A stretch of 64,000 nt of DNA, taken from the NCBI RefSeq assembly GCF_004348735.1, contig NZ_SMKT01000003.1, forward strand, positions 86,366 to 150,365, given 5' to 3'. Below the pieces are notes generated by a model that had not been told where the DNA came from, made no database searches, and saw only the letters and a list, made by a program, of their open reading frames with translations. Source of the stretch: Actinomadura sp. KC06. GTDB lineage: Bacteria; Actinomycetota; Actinomycetes; Streptosporangiales; Streptosporangiaceae. Below are positions 41,879 to 50,516 of the stretch, piece by piece (positions within the stretch are counted from its first letter, which is position 1; each line of letters begins with the position of its first letter). The translations under genes and the position numbers were made by a program.

Positions 41879-41916
41879 AGAAGGCCCCCGCGTTCCTACA
41901 CCCGCGGGGGCCTTCT
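41879..41916 (+). terminator. Terminator after isocitrate lyase
   Basis: AGAAGGCCCCCGCG (41879-41892) pairs perfectly with CGCGGGGGCCTTCT (41903-41916) around a 10-nt loop, 37 bp after the aceA stop. Confidence 0.85.
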
Positions 41917-42100
41917 GGCCGCCCGGACCCGCACCGACCTGGACGGGTCCGGGTCCGGCGACCTGGACGGGCCGCGTCCGGCGATCTTCCGTCCCCGGCG
42001 AGGACACGGTTTCGGCCACATCCGGCAACGGATCTCGACATCGCCCGAAATCAGGTAGATCGTGAGCGCGCTATTGATCACTCGAGGGAGAGGATCTCCG

Positions 42101-43615
42101 ATGGCGCGTCACACCCGGTTCATTCCGTCCCGGGAGAACCCCGGGCGAATGCTTCCGATCGCCGTCGCGGCCGTGAGCGTCGTGGCGCTCGCGCCGGCCG
42201 CGTCCGCCGCCGACAAGGGCCACCACAACGGGCGCTACACCCCAGGCGCCTCGGGTGTCGGCGACCCCTATTTCCCGCTTGAGGGCAACGGCGGCTACGA
42301 CGCCCTGCACTACTCGCTGGACCTGTGCTACGACCCCGACTACGACCAGCTGGACGGGACGGTGACCCTCACCGCCCGCGCCACGCAGAACCTGTCGTCG
42401 TTCAACCTCGACCTGTCCGGCATGGACGTCGAGCAGGTCACGGTCGACCGGCGCCGCGCGGACTACAAGCGCCGCGGCCAGGAATTGACGATCACGCCGC
42501 GCAAGGGGTTGCGGAAGGGCTCGGTCTTCAAGGCCGCCGTCAAGTACGGCGGCGTGCCGCAGACGATCGTCGGATCGCCGATCGTCTTCGGTTCCCCGTA
42601 CGGTTTCCTGCACACCCCGGACGGCGCGTTCGTCGGTGCGGAGCCCAACGGGCCGAGCACCTGGTTCCCGGTCAACGACCACCCGAGCGACAAGGCCACC
42701 TACGACTACACCCTCACCGTGCCGCAGGGGCTGAAGGCCGTCGCCAACGGGCGGCTCGTCTCGCACCGCAGGTCGGTCGCCTCGTTCAGCCGCCGCCGCG
42801 CGCAGACCCGTGCCGAGGTCTTCAAGTGGCGCGAGGACAGCCCGATGGCGAGCTACCTCACCACGATCGACGTCGGCAAGTGGGAGGTCAAGCAGGGCAA
42901 GACGCCGGGCGGCGTGCCCAACTACACCTTCGTCGACCCCGTACTGCTGGCGAACCAGCCTGACGCGGTGGACTTCTTCTACAACACCACCAGCGAGGTC
43001 ACCGACGGGCTGGCGAAGATCTACGGCAGGTACCCGTTCAGCAGCACCGGCGCCATCGCCGACGACGCCCGCTTCAACGGGCAGCCGCTCGGCTTCTCGC
43101 TGGAGACCCAGAGCAAGCCGGTGTACTCGGCCGTCCGCAGCGTCGGCACGATCGTCCACGAGCTGGCGCACCAGTGGTTCGGCAACACCGTGTCGCCGAA
43201 GCAGTGGGACGACATCTGGCTGAACGAGAGCTTCGCGACCTGGGTCACGTGGCACTGGAACGAGGTCCACGGCGGCAGCTCCGCCGCCCTGCAGGCGCGC
43301 GCGACGTACGCGGCGCGGCCGTACCCGGACCGTCCGGGCCGCCCGTTCTGGTCGGTCGTGCTCGGCGACCCGCAGCGCGACACGATGTTCAACGACCGCG
43401 TCTACAACGGCGGCGCGATCATGATCCAGATGCTCCGCGAGAAGATCGGCGACGACGACTTCTTCGCCGTCCTGCGGACCTGGCTCGCCCGGTACCAGGA
43501 CCGCAACGCCGACACCGCCCAGTTCATCGCCCTGACGGAGCAGATCTCCGGCCAGGACCTCGACGCGTTCTTCAAGGACTGGCTCTTCTCCCCCATCAAG
43601 CCCGAGATCCAGTAG
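42101..43615 (+). CDS. Secreted M1-family metallopeptidase
   Basis: From the ATG at 42101 the protein is 504 aa, with a Sec signal (basic start, then RMLPIAVAAVSVVALAPAAS with cleavage near SAADK). The zinc site HELAHQWFGN begins at residue 353, and the third ligand Glu376 lies in WLNESFATW with the canonical 18-residue spacing of gluzincins. The N-terminal beta-saddle (YDALHYSLDLCYDPDYDQLD) is present; the long helical C-terminal domain of PepN is absent, as in short actinobacterial secreted M1 enzymes. The substrate-binding GxMEN-type motif is degenerate (around GFSLETQSKP). It likely trims N-terminal residues from extracellular peptides. Flanked by strong terminators, so monocistronic. Confidence 0.92.
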   Translation: MARHTRFIPSRENPGRMLPIAVAAVSVVALAPAASAADKGHHNGRYTPGASGVGDPYFPLEGNGGYDALHYSLDLCYDPDYDQLDGTVTLTARATQNLSSFNLDLSGMDVEQVTVDRRRADYKRRGQELTITPRKGLRKGSVFKAAVKYGGVPQTIVGSPIVFGSPYGFLHTPDGAFVGAEPNGPSTWFPVNDHPSDKATYDYTLTVPQGLKAVANGRLVSHRRSVASFSRRRAQTRAEVFKWREDSPMASYLTTIDVGKWEVKQGKTPGGVPNYTFVDPVLLANQPDAVDFFYNTTSEVTDGLAKIYGRYPFSSTGAIADDARFNGQPLGFSLETQSKPVYSAVRSVGTIVHELAHQWFGNTVSPKQWDDIWLNESFATWVTWHWNEVHGGSSAALQARATYAARPYPDRPGRPFWSVVLGDPQRDTMFNDRVYNGGAIMIQMLREKIGDDDFFAVLRTWLARYQDRNADTAQFIALTEQISGQDLDAFFKDWLFSPIKPEIQ

Positions 43616-43631
43616 TACCGGCATATGAAAT

Positions 43632-43660
43632 CGGGCCCCGGCGGGAGACGCCGGGGCCCG
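43632..43660 (+). terminator. Terminator after the M1 peptidase
   Basis: CGGGCCCCGGCG and CGCCGGGGCCCG form a perfect 12-bp stem with a 5-nt loop, 16 bp after the stop codon, followed by TTCCC. Confidence 0.85.
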
Positions 43661-43729
43661 TTCCCGTATCGCGCATTCTGTGCGAAATTACGTAGTGGGG
43701 GCGGGCCCGCCTGTTTAGGCTCTCGGCAA

Positions 43730-44518
43730 GTGGGTGTTCTTCCTTGGGTGTGGTGGTACGGCGTCCGCCGTCACACGGCTTATCCGCTCGGTTCCGCCAC
43801 CGAGGCCGTGACCAACACCGTCTTCGGGTTCATGCGGGCGTACGTGCTGATCGCGCTGTGGCAGGCGCGCCCGTCCCTCGGCGGCTACGACGAGATCGAC
43901 GCGGTGACGTTCTGCTTCATCACGCAGGCGCTGATCGGACCGGTCCAGATCTTCGGCGGGATGGACCTGACCGAGCGGATCCGCAACGGCGACGTGGCGA
44001 TCGACCTGCACCGGCCGGCGGGGCTGCAGGGCTGGTGGCTGGCCGACGACCTCGGCCGCGCGGCGGGCTCGCTGCTGCTGCGCGCCGGGCCGCCGCTGCT
44101 GGCGGGGGCGCTGGTGTTCCCGTTCCGCCCGCCGGCCCCGGCGAACCTCGCCGCGTTCGCGGCGGCGCTCGTCCTCGCGGTGACGGTGAGCTTCGGGCTG
44201 CGCTACCTGGTGGCGATGGGGATGTTCTGGCTGCACGACGACCGCGGCCTCAGCGCCGTCACGCTGGTGATGTCGCTGTTCTTCTCCGGCATGATCCTGC
44301 CGCTGGTCGTGTTCCCCGGGGCGCTCGGCGCGATCGCGCGGGCGCTGCCGTGGGCGGCCATGATCCAGGTGCCGGCGGACGTGTTCCTCGGCCGTTACGG
44401 CGGCGCCGAGCTGATCGGCGCGCTGGCGTTCCAGGCGGGGTGGGCGGCGGTCCTGCTCGGGCTGGGCGCGCTGGTCACGCGGGCGGCGCGGCGGAAGCTG
44501 GTGGTGCACGGTGGCTGA
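43730..44518 (+). CDS. ABC-2 type exporter permease, subunit 1
   Basis: The 262-aa membrane protein starts at the GTG at 43730 (VGVLPWVWWYGVRRHTAYPL). Six helices are visible, including NTVFGFMRAYVLIALWQ, LAAFAAALVLAVTVSFGLRY, VTLVMSLFFSGMILPLVVFP and LIGALAFQAGWAAVLLGLGA. The cytoplasmic segment GGMDLTERIRNGDVAIDLHR with PAGLQGWWLADDLG is characteristic of the COG4587 family of ABC-2 permeases. It works with the next permease and the ATPase at 45361. No Shine-Dalgarno is visible, and a TAGGCT hexamer about 9 nt upstream could serve a leaderless transcript. Substrate unknown; such exporters often handle lipids, drugs or polysaccharides. Confidence 0.85.
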   Translation: MGVLPWVWWYGVRRHTAYPLGSATEAVTNTVFGFMRAYVLIALWQARPSLGGYDEIDAVTFCFITQALIGPVQIFGGMDLTERIRNGDVAIDLHRPAGLQGWWLADDLGRAAGSLLLRAGPPLLAGALVFPFRPPAPANLAAFAAALVLAVTVSFGLRYLVAMGMFWLHDDRGLSAVTLVMSLFFSGMILPLVVFPGALGAIARALPWAAMIQVPADVFLGRYGGAELIGALAFQAGWAAVLLGLGALVTRAARRKLVVHGG

Positions 44519-44520
44519 CC

Positions 44521-44550
44521 GCGAACGGGCCGACGGCGAACGGGCCGACG
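44521..44550. repeat. Perfect 15-bp tandem duplication at the permease junction
   Basis: GCGAACGGGCCGACG occurs twice in a row, immediately after the first permease stop (44516-44518) and immediately before the GTG of the second. It keeps the downstream frame open but looks like slippage spacing rather than coding. Confidence 0.9.
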
Positions 44551-45354
44551 GTGATTGACGCGGGCCGGATGTACGGGCTGCTCGTGTGGACGTGGATCCG
44601 GTCGGCGGCGCAGTACCCGGTGTCGATGGTGCTGCTGGCCCTCGCGACGGCCGTCGTCACCGGCCTGGACGCCGCCGCGATCGTGCTGCTGTTCTCGCAG
44701 GCGCCGCGCATCGCCGGGTTCGGCGCGTCGGAGGTCCTGTTCCTGTACGGGACGTCGGCGCTGTCGTTCGGGATCTCCGACATCGTGCTCGGCAGCACCG
44801 AGCGGCTCGGGCACCACGTGCGGCGGGGGACGCTGGACGCGATGCTGGTGCGGCCGGTGAGCCCGCTCGTCCAGGTCGCGACGGAGGAGTTCTCGCCGCG
44901 CCGCTTCGGCAAGCTCGTCCCGGCGGCGGGGGTGCTCGCGTTCGCGCTGACCCGGGTGGACGTGGCGTGGACGCCCGGCCGCGTGGCGATGGTCCCGGTC
45001 ATGGTGCTGTCCGGGGCGGCCATCTTCGGGGCGCTGTGGGTGCTGACGGCGGCGGTGCAGTTCGTGGTCGTGGACGTCCACGGCGCGAGCAAGTCGCTCA
45101 CCTACGGGGGCGGGTTCCTCACCCAGTACCCGATGACGATGTTCGCGCGCGACTTCGTCCGCGGCGTGACGTTCGTCGTGCCGCTGGCCTTCGTCAACTG
45201 GCAGCCCGCGCTGTACGTCCTGGACCGTGCCGACCCGCTCGGGCTGCCGGGCGCGGCGCGGTTCGCGTCCCCGCTGGTCGCCGCCGCGCTGTGCGGGGCG
45301 GCGGCGCTGGCGTGGCGGGCGGGGCTGCGGCACTACCGATCGACAGGGAGCTGA
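44551..45354 (+). CDS. ABC-2 type exporter permease, subunit 2
   Basis: This 267-aa membrane protein uses the GTG at 44551. It begins RMYGLLVWTWIRSAAQYPVS and has helices MVLLALATAVVTGLDAAAIV, VLFLYGTSALSFGISDIVLG and VVPLAFVNWQPALYVLDRAD. The cytoplasmic loop ERLGHHVRRGTLDAMLVRPV is the counterpart of the RIRNGDVAIDLHRPAG loop of subunit 1 and marks COG3694. The two permeases and the ATPase lie in one transcription unit. The start is uncertain because of the tandem repeat just upstream; no better ATG exists in frame. Confidence 0.83.
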   Translation: MIDAGRMYGLLVWTWIRSAAQYPVSMVLLALATAVVTGLDAAAIVLLFSQAPRIAGFGASEVLFLYGTSALSFGISDIVLGSTERLGHHVRRGTLDAMLVRPVSPLVQVATEEFSPRRFGKLVPAAGVLAFALTRVDVAWTPGRVAMVPVMVLSGAAIFGALWVLTAAVQFVVVDVHGASKSLTYGGGFLTQYPMTMFARDFVRGVTFVVPLAFVNWQPALYVLDRADPLGLPGAARFASPLVAAALCGAAALAWRAGLRHYRSTGS

Positions 45355-45360
45355 TGCCGG

Positions 45361-46350
45361 GTGACGATGATCCAAGCCGAGAACGTGGTCAAGTCCTTCA
45401 CCGTCCGGACCAGGCCGGGCGGCGCGCGGCGGCGGACGCGGACGCCGCTGCGCGCGGTCGACGGCGTGTCGTTCACCGTCCAGCCGGGTGAGTTCGTCGG
45501 GTACCTCGGCCCGAACGGCGCCGGGAAGTCCACGACGATCAAGATGCTGACCGGGATCCTCACCGCGTCGTCCGGGCGGCTGCGGGTGTGCGGGCTCGAC
45601 CCGTCGCGGCGGCGCACCTCGCTCGCCCGCCGGATCGGGGTGGTGTTCGGGCAGCGGACGACGCTGTGGTGGGACCTGCCGCTGCGCGACAGCCTCACGC
45701 TCGTCCGGCGGCTGTACCGGGTCGAGGCGGGCGCGCACCGGGAGCGGCTGGCGGAGCTGACCGCGCTGCTGGAGCTGGAGCCGTTCCTGGACACGCCGGT
45801 CCGGCAGCTCAGCCTGGGCCAGCGGATGCGCGGCGACCTGGCCGCCGCGCTGCTGCACGACCCGGAGCTGCTCGTCCTGGACGAGCCGACGATCGGCCTG
45901 GACGTGGTGAGCAAGGCGACCGTCCGCGACTTCCTGGAACGTATCAACGCCGAGCGCGGCACGACGATCCTGCTGACCACGCACGACCTCGGCGACATCG
46001 AGCGGCTCTGCCGGCGCGTCCTGATCATCGACCACGGCCGGCTCGCCTACGACGGCGGCCTGGACGAGCTGCGCCGCACCGTGGACGCCGACCGGCTGCT
46101 GGTCGTCGAGCTGGACCGGCCGGTCCCGCCGATCGCGCTGGACGGCATCGAGGCGGAGCGGGTGGAGGGGCCGCGGCAGTGGCTGCGGCTGCCGCGCACG
46201 GCGAACGCGGCGGCGGTGGTGGCCGAGCTGGCCCGCAGCCACGACGTCCGCGACATCTCGCTGCGGGAGGCGGGGATCGAGGACGTGCTCGCCGGGCTCT
46301 ACCGCGGCGACCACGCGTACCGGCGCTCGGGCCGTCCCGTGGCGCCGTAG
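45361..46350 (+). CDS. ABC exporter ATPase
   Basis: The 329-aa ATPase starts at a GTG 6 bp after the permease stop with GGGAGC upstream; an ATG at 45367 is an alternative. Walker A is GPNGAGKST (residues 50-58), the signature is RQLSLGQRMRGDLA (LSLGQ instead of LSGGQ, as in the COG4586 group), and Walker B is LLVLDEPTIGLD followed by the H-loop LLTTHDLGDI. A long C-terminal extension of about 90 aa beyond the core is usual for this group. It energises the two permeases encoded upstream. Direction is inferred as export from the family. Confidence 0.93.
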   Translation: MTMIQAENVVKSFTVRTRPGGARRRTRTPLRAVDGVSFTVQPGEFVGYLGPNGAGKSTTIKMLTGILTASSGRLRVCGLDPSRRRTSLARRIGVVFGQRTTLWWDLPLRDSLTLVRRLYRVEAGAHRERLAELTALLELEPFLDTPVRQLSLGQRMRGDLAAALLHDPELLVLDEPTIGLDVVSKATVRDFLERINAERGTTILLTTHDLGDIERLCRRVLIIDHGRLAYDGGLDELRRTVDADRLLVVELDRPVPPIALDGIEAERVEGPRQWLRLPRTANAAAVVAELARSHDVRDISLREAGIEDVLAGLYRGDHAYRRSGRPVAP

Positions 46351-46387
46351 CCGGGCGCCGGCGCGGGGTGCCGACGCCGCCGGATGG

Positions 46388-46840
46388 TCAGAAGGCCAGG
46401 TCGGCGGTGTCGTCTTCGCGGCCGGAGCCCCAGCGGCGCGGCGCCCACGCCGGCATCAGCAGCGCGAGCCCCATCATCCCGTACACGCCGGAGCCGAGGA
46501 GCATCCGCAGGCCGAAGTCCATGTCGCCGGCGGGCGGCACCTTGCCGGGCAGGTCGAGGACGCCGTCCGGGTCGATGAGGAACCAGGCGGAGAAGCCGAG
46601 CAGCGCCAGCGCGGGGACGAGCGAGACCAGCGGCGACGCCCACCGCGCGACGATGATCACGCCCATCACCAGGCCGACCGCGGCCAGCAGGGCGAACGCG
46701 CCGTAGATGCGGGTGCGGTCGGTGATCTCCTGGCCCGTGCCGTCGAAGGACTGGCCGGCCTGCACGTAACCCCAGGCCGCGCCGTACACCAGCCCCGGTG
46801 TCAGCAGGACGCCGAGGAAGAAGCCGATCGCGTGGCGCAC
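46388..46840 (-). CDS. Small membrane protein, four predicted helices, unknown function
   Basis: This 150-aa protein starts at an ATG at 46840. Hydrophobic segments are IGFFLGVLLTPGLVYGAAWG, GAFALLAAVGLVMGVIIVAR, SLVPALALLGFSAWFLIDPD and MLLGSGVYGMMGLALLMPAW, with an acidic C-terminal tail GREDDTADLAF. I recognise no family domain. It converges with the ABC ATPase gene and is not obviously part of any operon. Codon use matches neighbours and the frame is clean, so it is probably a real conserved actinomycete membrane protein of unknown role. Confidence 0.7.
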   Translation of the reverse strand: MRHAIGFFLGVLLTPGLVYGAAWGYVQAGQSFDGTGQEITDRTRIYGAFALLAAVGLVMGVIIVARWASPLVSLVPALALLGFSAWFLIDPDGVLDLPGKVPPAGDMDFGLRMLLGSGVYGMMGLALLMPAWAPRRWGSGREDDTADLAF

Positions 46841-47118
46841 CGCGCATCACATCCATTCGTTCCGGTCAATCAGCTCCGGTATCGCCCCAATCACAGCATG
46901 CACATCGGGCATAGCGCAGTAAATCCGCCCGACGGGGACGACTCGGCGCGACGGACGGCGCCCGGCGGCGGACGGGCGGCAGGCGAATCGCCGGTGCGGG
47001 CCAACTCCCGGGCCGGATCCCGCGTCGAATACATAACAAGATCAATAAAGGGCACCGTGCCTCCGACCGCTCTCGGCCCTCCCCCCGCCGGCAGAGGAAT
47101 CGGTGAGGAGGCGCGCAC

Positions 47119-49188
47119 ATGCGCACAGGGGGAACGCAGGTGATCCGGGAGCTCGACCGCGCCGCGGAACCGCGCGTCCGGGCCGCGCCGGCGCGGGCGA
47201 CCCGGCTGGTGGACGGGTTCACCGACGGCGTCGTGCTGCTCTTCGCGGCGTGGACCGCCGTCTACCATCTCGGGCTGCTCTTCCGTCCGCCCACATGGGT
47301 GCTGCTCCTGGTGTGGCTCGGCGGTGCGGCGGCGATCGGCGGGCTCTACGCCGCGCGGCGCGGGTGGTGGACCGGTCCGGTCTGGCGACAGCCTTCCAGG
47401 CTGCCGGTCGGACGTGCGAGGTCCGCGCCACGGTGGCTGATCGTCGTCTCGGTGGTCGCGGGGGTGGTGGCGGGGACGTCCGCGGGACTGCATCCGTCCG
47501 GCGTCCCGTGGTGGTGCGCGTGGCTCCCGGGGATCGTGAGCGTCGCCGCCTCGGCCGCGTACCTGCTGCTCCGTCGAGGGGCGCCGGACGGCGAAGACGA
47601 GGCGGACGACGGCGTCCGGGACTCGTCCGGGGCCGAGGACGACACGCGGTGGGGGACGCCGCTCGCGCTCCTCACCGGCGCCGGGTTCGCGATCGCGTCG
47701 CTGTTCATCGTGAACTCCGACGGCGACGACGCGTACTTCATCTCGCGGTCCGTGGCGACGGCGACGACCGGCGAGATCCCGCTCAAGGACGTGATCTTCA
47801 CCTCGGGCGGGGCGGACGAGATCTCGGGCGAGCCGCCGGTGGCGTCGATCGAGGTCCTCGCCGGGGCCGTGGCGCGGGTCCTCGGCGTCCACGCGGCCTC
47901 CTTCGTCTGGTACGCGCTGCTGCCCGCGGTGACGTTCGTCGCCGTCTGGGCGCTGTGGCGGCTGGTCAGGGCGTGGGCGCCGCGCCACGCCGCCCTGTGC
48001 TTCGCGGTCGCGGCGGTGTACCTGCTGTGGAGCGGGATGGGCGGGGCATCGCTCGGCTCGTTCCACCTGCTGCGCATGTGGCAGGGCAAGGCGATGCTCG
48101 TGTCCGCGCTGATCCCGCTGCTGTTCGTGTACCTGACGCGGTGGGCGGAGCGGCGGACCCGTGGCGATCTGGTCCTCCTCGCCGCCGCCGGGGTCGCGGC
48201 GGTGGGGCTGACCTCGTCGGCCGTGTTCGTCGTGCCGCTCGTCGCCGGTGCCGCCGCCGTCGCGCTGATCGCCGCCGGACGCGTCCGGGCGGGCCTCGTC
48301 GCGTGTGCGGCGGTGGTGTACCCAATCGGGACGGCGCTCGCGGTGAAGCTCCTCTACGGTGACACGAGCGTGGTCGGGAGGGTGCACGACGCACCGGGCA
48401 GCTACCGGTGGGTCCTGCTGCACGCCGCGCTCGGGGTGATCGGCGGGTGCGCGGTGTGGCTGTCGCCGTGGACGGCCCGCCGCGGCGTCCCCGCGCTGAT
48501 CGCGACCGGCGTCGCGGCGGTGCTGACGGTGCTGATCGTCCCAGGGGTCCTGGAGGCGGCGGCGGACGCGTCGGGCGCCGGCCAGGTGCTCTGGCGGACG
48601 ATGTGGGTCGTCCCCGCGCCCGCGCTGATCGGGCTGCTCGCCGCAGTGCGGATTCCTATCGGGCGGTGGCCCGGGCCTGCGCGCGCAGCCTCGACCGGGG
48701 CCCCGGCCGCCGTGCTCGCGGTGGCGCTGGTCGTGGGCGGGACGCCGGTGTGGTCCGAGTCGAACGGGTCCGCCGTGGCGTCGCGTCCGGCGTGGAAGGT
48801 TCCGGCGTCCGCCGTAGGCACGGCACGGGAGGTGGTCGCGCTCGCGGGACCGGACGGCCTCGTGCTGATGCCGCCCGGCGTCATGCGGGTCGTGCCGCTG
48901 CTGACCGTCCGCACGCACGCCGTCAACCCGAACAGCCACTATCTGAAGCTGATGCCGGTGCCGCCGCGGTTCATCCACGACCGGAAGGTGCTGTCGGCGG
49001 CGGTCCGCGGGCCGCGCAGCGCCAAGCCGGAGGCGTCCGAGGTCGCGGCGGCGCTGGCGCGAACGAAGGTGGACGTGGCCTGCGCGGGCCGCCGCGACGA
49101 GCGCGGCCTGGACCTGCTGCGGAACGCCGGGTACGGGGGCGACCGGCGCGTCGGCCGGCTGGTCTGCCTCTTCCCGCCTGCGACCTGA
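47119..49188 (+). CDS. Large polytopic membrane protein, possibly DUF6077-like
   Basis: The 689-aa protein starts at an ATG preceded by TGAGGAGGCGCGCAC. Roughly 12-14 membrane helices are visible, with a short soluble acidic linker (GEDEADDGVRDSSGAEDDTR) after the fourth. IVNSDGDDAYFISRSVATAT and the following loop with ISGEPPVASIEVLAGAVARV are the most distinctive blocks, and SFHLLRMWQGKAMLVSALIP marks a central helix pair. A C-terminal soluble part of about 110 aa follows. The pattern resembles glycosyltransferase-C type membrane proteins annotated DUF6077, but I am not certain. It stands alone, followed 90 bp later by a small membrane-anchored protein gene. Confidence 0.7.
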   Translation: MRTGGTQVIRELDRAAEPRVRAAPARATRLVDGFTDGVVLLFAAWTAVYHLGLLFRPPTWVLLLVWLGGAAAIGGLYAARRGWWTGPVWRQPSRLPVGRARSAPRWLIVVSVVAGVVAGTSAGLHPSGVPWWCAWLPGIVSVAASAAYLLLRRGAPDGEDEADDGVRDSSGAEDDTRWGTPLALLTGAGFAIASLFIVNSDGDDAYFISRSVATATTGEIPLKDVIFTSGGADEISGEPPVASIEVLAGAVARVLGVHAASFVWYALLPAVTFVAVWALWRLVRAWAPRHAALCFAVAAVYLLWSGMGGASLGSFHLLRMWQGKAMLVSALIPLLFVYLTRWAERRTRGDLVLLAAAGVAAVGLTSSAVFVVPLVAGAAAVALIAAGRVRAGLVACAAVVYPIGTALAVKLLYGDTSVVGRVHDAPGSYRWVLLHAALGVIGGCAVWLSPWTARRGVPALIATGVAAVLTVLIVPGVLEAAADASGAGQVLWRTMWVVPAPALIGLLAAVRIPIGRWPGPARAASTGAPAAVLAVALVVGGTPVWSESNGSAVASRPAWKVPASAVGTAREVVALAGPDGLVLMPPGVMRVVPLLTVRTHAVNPNSHYLKLMPVPPRFIHDRKVLSAAVRGPRSAKPEASEVAAALARTKVDVACAGRRDERGLDLLRNAGYGGDRRVGRLVCLFPPAT

Positions 49189-49278
49189 CCCGCGCATGCC
49201 CGATTCATGGTGGTTCGTTTTGAACGCCGCTATACGGGCATCGGCGTCCCATTCGATCCGACGCACGTTGGAGGAACC

Positions 49279-49866
49279 ATGTCGACCGCCATATGGGTCG
49301 TCATCGCCATTGTCATCGTCGCCGGCCTCGCCGCGGCCATGTACCTGGCCTGGACCGGGGCCCGGACGCGGCGGCTCCGGGAGCGCTTCGGCCCCGAGTA
49401 CGACCGGGCCGTGGAGCGCCAGGGCGGCCGGGCGGCGGCCGAGCGCGAGCTGCGCTCCCGCGAGGAGCGACACGAGGAGCTCGACCTGCACGACCTCGAT
49501 CCGCGCCGGCGCGAGCAGTACCGCGAGCAGTGGGTCGGCGTCCAGGAGCGCTTCGTCGACGCCCCGGAGGCGGCGGTCGAGCAGGCCGACGGCCTCGTCA
49601 CGGTGGTGATGGGCGAGCGCGGCTACCCGACGCACGGCTTCGAGGACAAGGTCGCCCACCTGTCGGTGGAGCACGGCCGCACGATGGACCACTACCGCCG
49701 CGCCCGCACCATCAGCGACCGGGCGGCGTCCAAGCAGGCGTCCACCGAGGACCTGCGGCAGGCCATGGTGCACTACCGCGCCCTGTTCGACGAGCTGCTG
49801 GCCGCGCCTGCCGCCAGCACCGGCGGCACGGCGGGCGGCGCCGGCGACCGCACCCCGAGGAGCTGA
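49279..49866 (+). CDS. Membrane-anchored helical protein, paralogue of next gene
   Basis: The ATG follows TTGGAGGAACC and gives 195 aa. Residues 5-27 are one membrane helix (IWVVIAIVIVAGLAAAMYLA), then a charged helical region with ERFGPEYDRAVERQGGRAAA and RSREERHEELDLHDL. The block REQYREQWVGVQERFVDAPE with AAVEQADGLVTVVMGERGY matches the block in the following gene (RERWREVQSGFVDDPGEAVR), so the two share a domain. The C-terminus is low-complexity Ala/Gly. Function unknown; the type is common in actinomycetes as a small secreted or anchored helical protein, sometimes near stress genes. Confidence 0.75.
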   Translation: MSTAIWVVIAIVIVAGLAAAMYLAWTGARTRRLRERFGPEYDRAVERQGGRAAAERELRSREERHEELDLHDLDPRRREQYREQWVGVQERFVDAPEAAVEQADGLVTVVMGERGYPTHGFEDKVAHLSVEHGRTMDHYRRARTISDRAASKQASTEDLRQAMVHYRALFDELLAAPAASTGGTAGGAGDRTPRS

Positions 49867-49871
49867 CCCCG

Positions 49872-50444
49872 ATGGAGCACAGGCGACCCGAGGGCAAGGC
49901 GCCGGGCCCGGGCGGCGGGCTCACCGCGGACGAGCGCGCCCGCGCCGCCGGGACGGCCGATCCCGGCGTGGCCGGCGACACGCACGTCGCCGGTCCCGCG
50001 CCGAAGCCGCCCGTGATGGACGCGCCAGGCCCCGCCACAGCGCCGCCTGCCACGGCGCCGCCGCCCACCGTCCCGGCCAAGCCATCCGGGCGGACGGAGC
50101 GATCCGAGCAGGCGAAGCCATCCGCGCAGGCCGCGCAATCTGCGCGGGCGGAGCGCTCCAAACCGGCGGCATCGCCGGGGCCGCTGCTCGACCCGGCCGA
50201 GGCCGAGCGGTTCCGGGAGCGCTGGCGCGAGGTGCAGTCCGGGTTCGTCGACGACCCGGGCGAGGCCGTCCGCCGGGCGGACGGCCTCGCGTCGGACGCC
50301 GTCGACGCGCTCGGGCGCGCGATCGCCGCGCACCGGCGGAGCCTCGCGGAGGACTCCGCGAAGGACGGGCGGCCCGACACCGAGCGGCTCCGCCTGGCGC
50401 TGCACGGCTACCGCGACCTGCTGAACCGGGTCATCGACGCCTGA
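49872..50444 (+). CDS. Pro/Ala-rich protein with the same C-terminal helical domain
   Basis: This 190-aa protein begins 5 bp after the previous stop, with GAGGAGCTGACCCCG upstream overlapping the preceding gene's end. Residues 1-110 are disordered, rich in Pro, Ala, Ser and Lys (AKPSGRTERSEQAKPSAQAA). Residues about 115-190 contain RFRERWREVQSGFVDDPGEA, VRRADGLASDAVDALGRAIA and LRLALHGYRDLLNRVIDA, paralogous to the middle of the preceding protein. No membrane segment or signal. Tight coupling suggests the pair acts together, perhaps as anchored and soluble partners. Function unknown. Ends at a strong bidirectional hairpin. Confidence 0.75.
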   Translation: MEHRRPEGKAPGPGGGLTADERARAAGTADPGVAGDTHVAGPAPKPPVMDAPGPATAPPATAPPPTVPAKPSGRTERSEQAKPSAQAAQSARAERSKPAASPGPLLDPAEAERFRERWREVQSGFVDDPGEAVRRADGLASDAVDALGRAIAAHRRSLAEDSAKDGRPDTERLRLALHGYRDLLNRVIDA

Positions 50445-50474
50445 CCGGCGAACCGGCGACGACGTCTGACCGGC

Positions 50475-50515
50475 GCCACCGCCCCGAGCGGCCGAGCGGC
50501 CGCTCGGGCGGTGGC
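50475..50515. terminator. Bidirectional terminator between convergent genes
   Basis: GCCACCGCCCCGAGCG (50475-50490) pairs with CGCTCGGGCGGTGGC (50501-50515) with a single bulged base. It sits between the convergent gene pair ending at 50444 and the hydrolase ending at 50517. Confidence 0.8.
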
Positions 50516-50516
50516 A

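Noticed and set aside
46891..49773. 960-codon minus-strand frame opposite the large membrane protein
   Set aside because: It is a mirror frame of 47119-49188 and neighbours, rich in His/Arg/Asp with no domain; typical high-GC antisense artefact.
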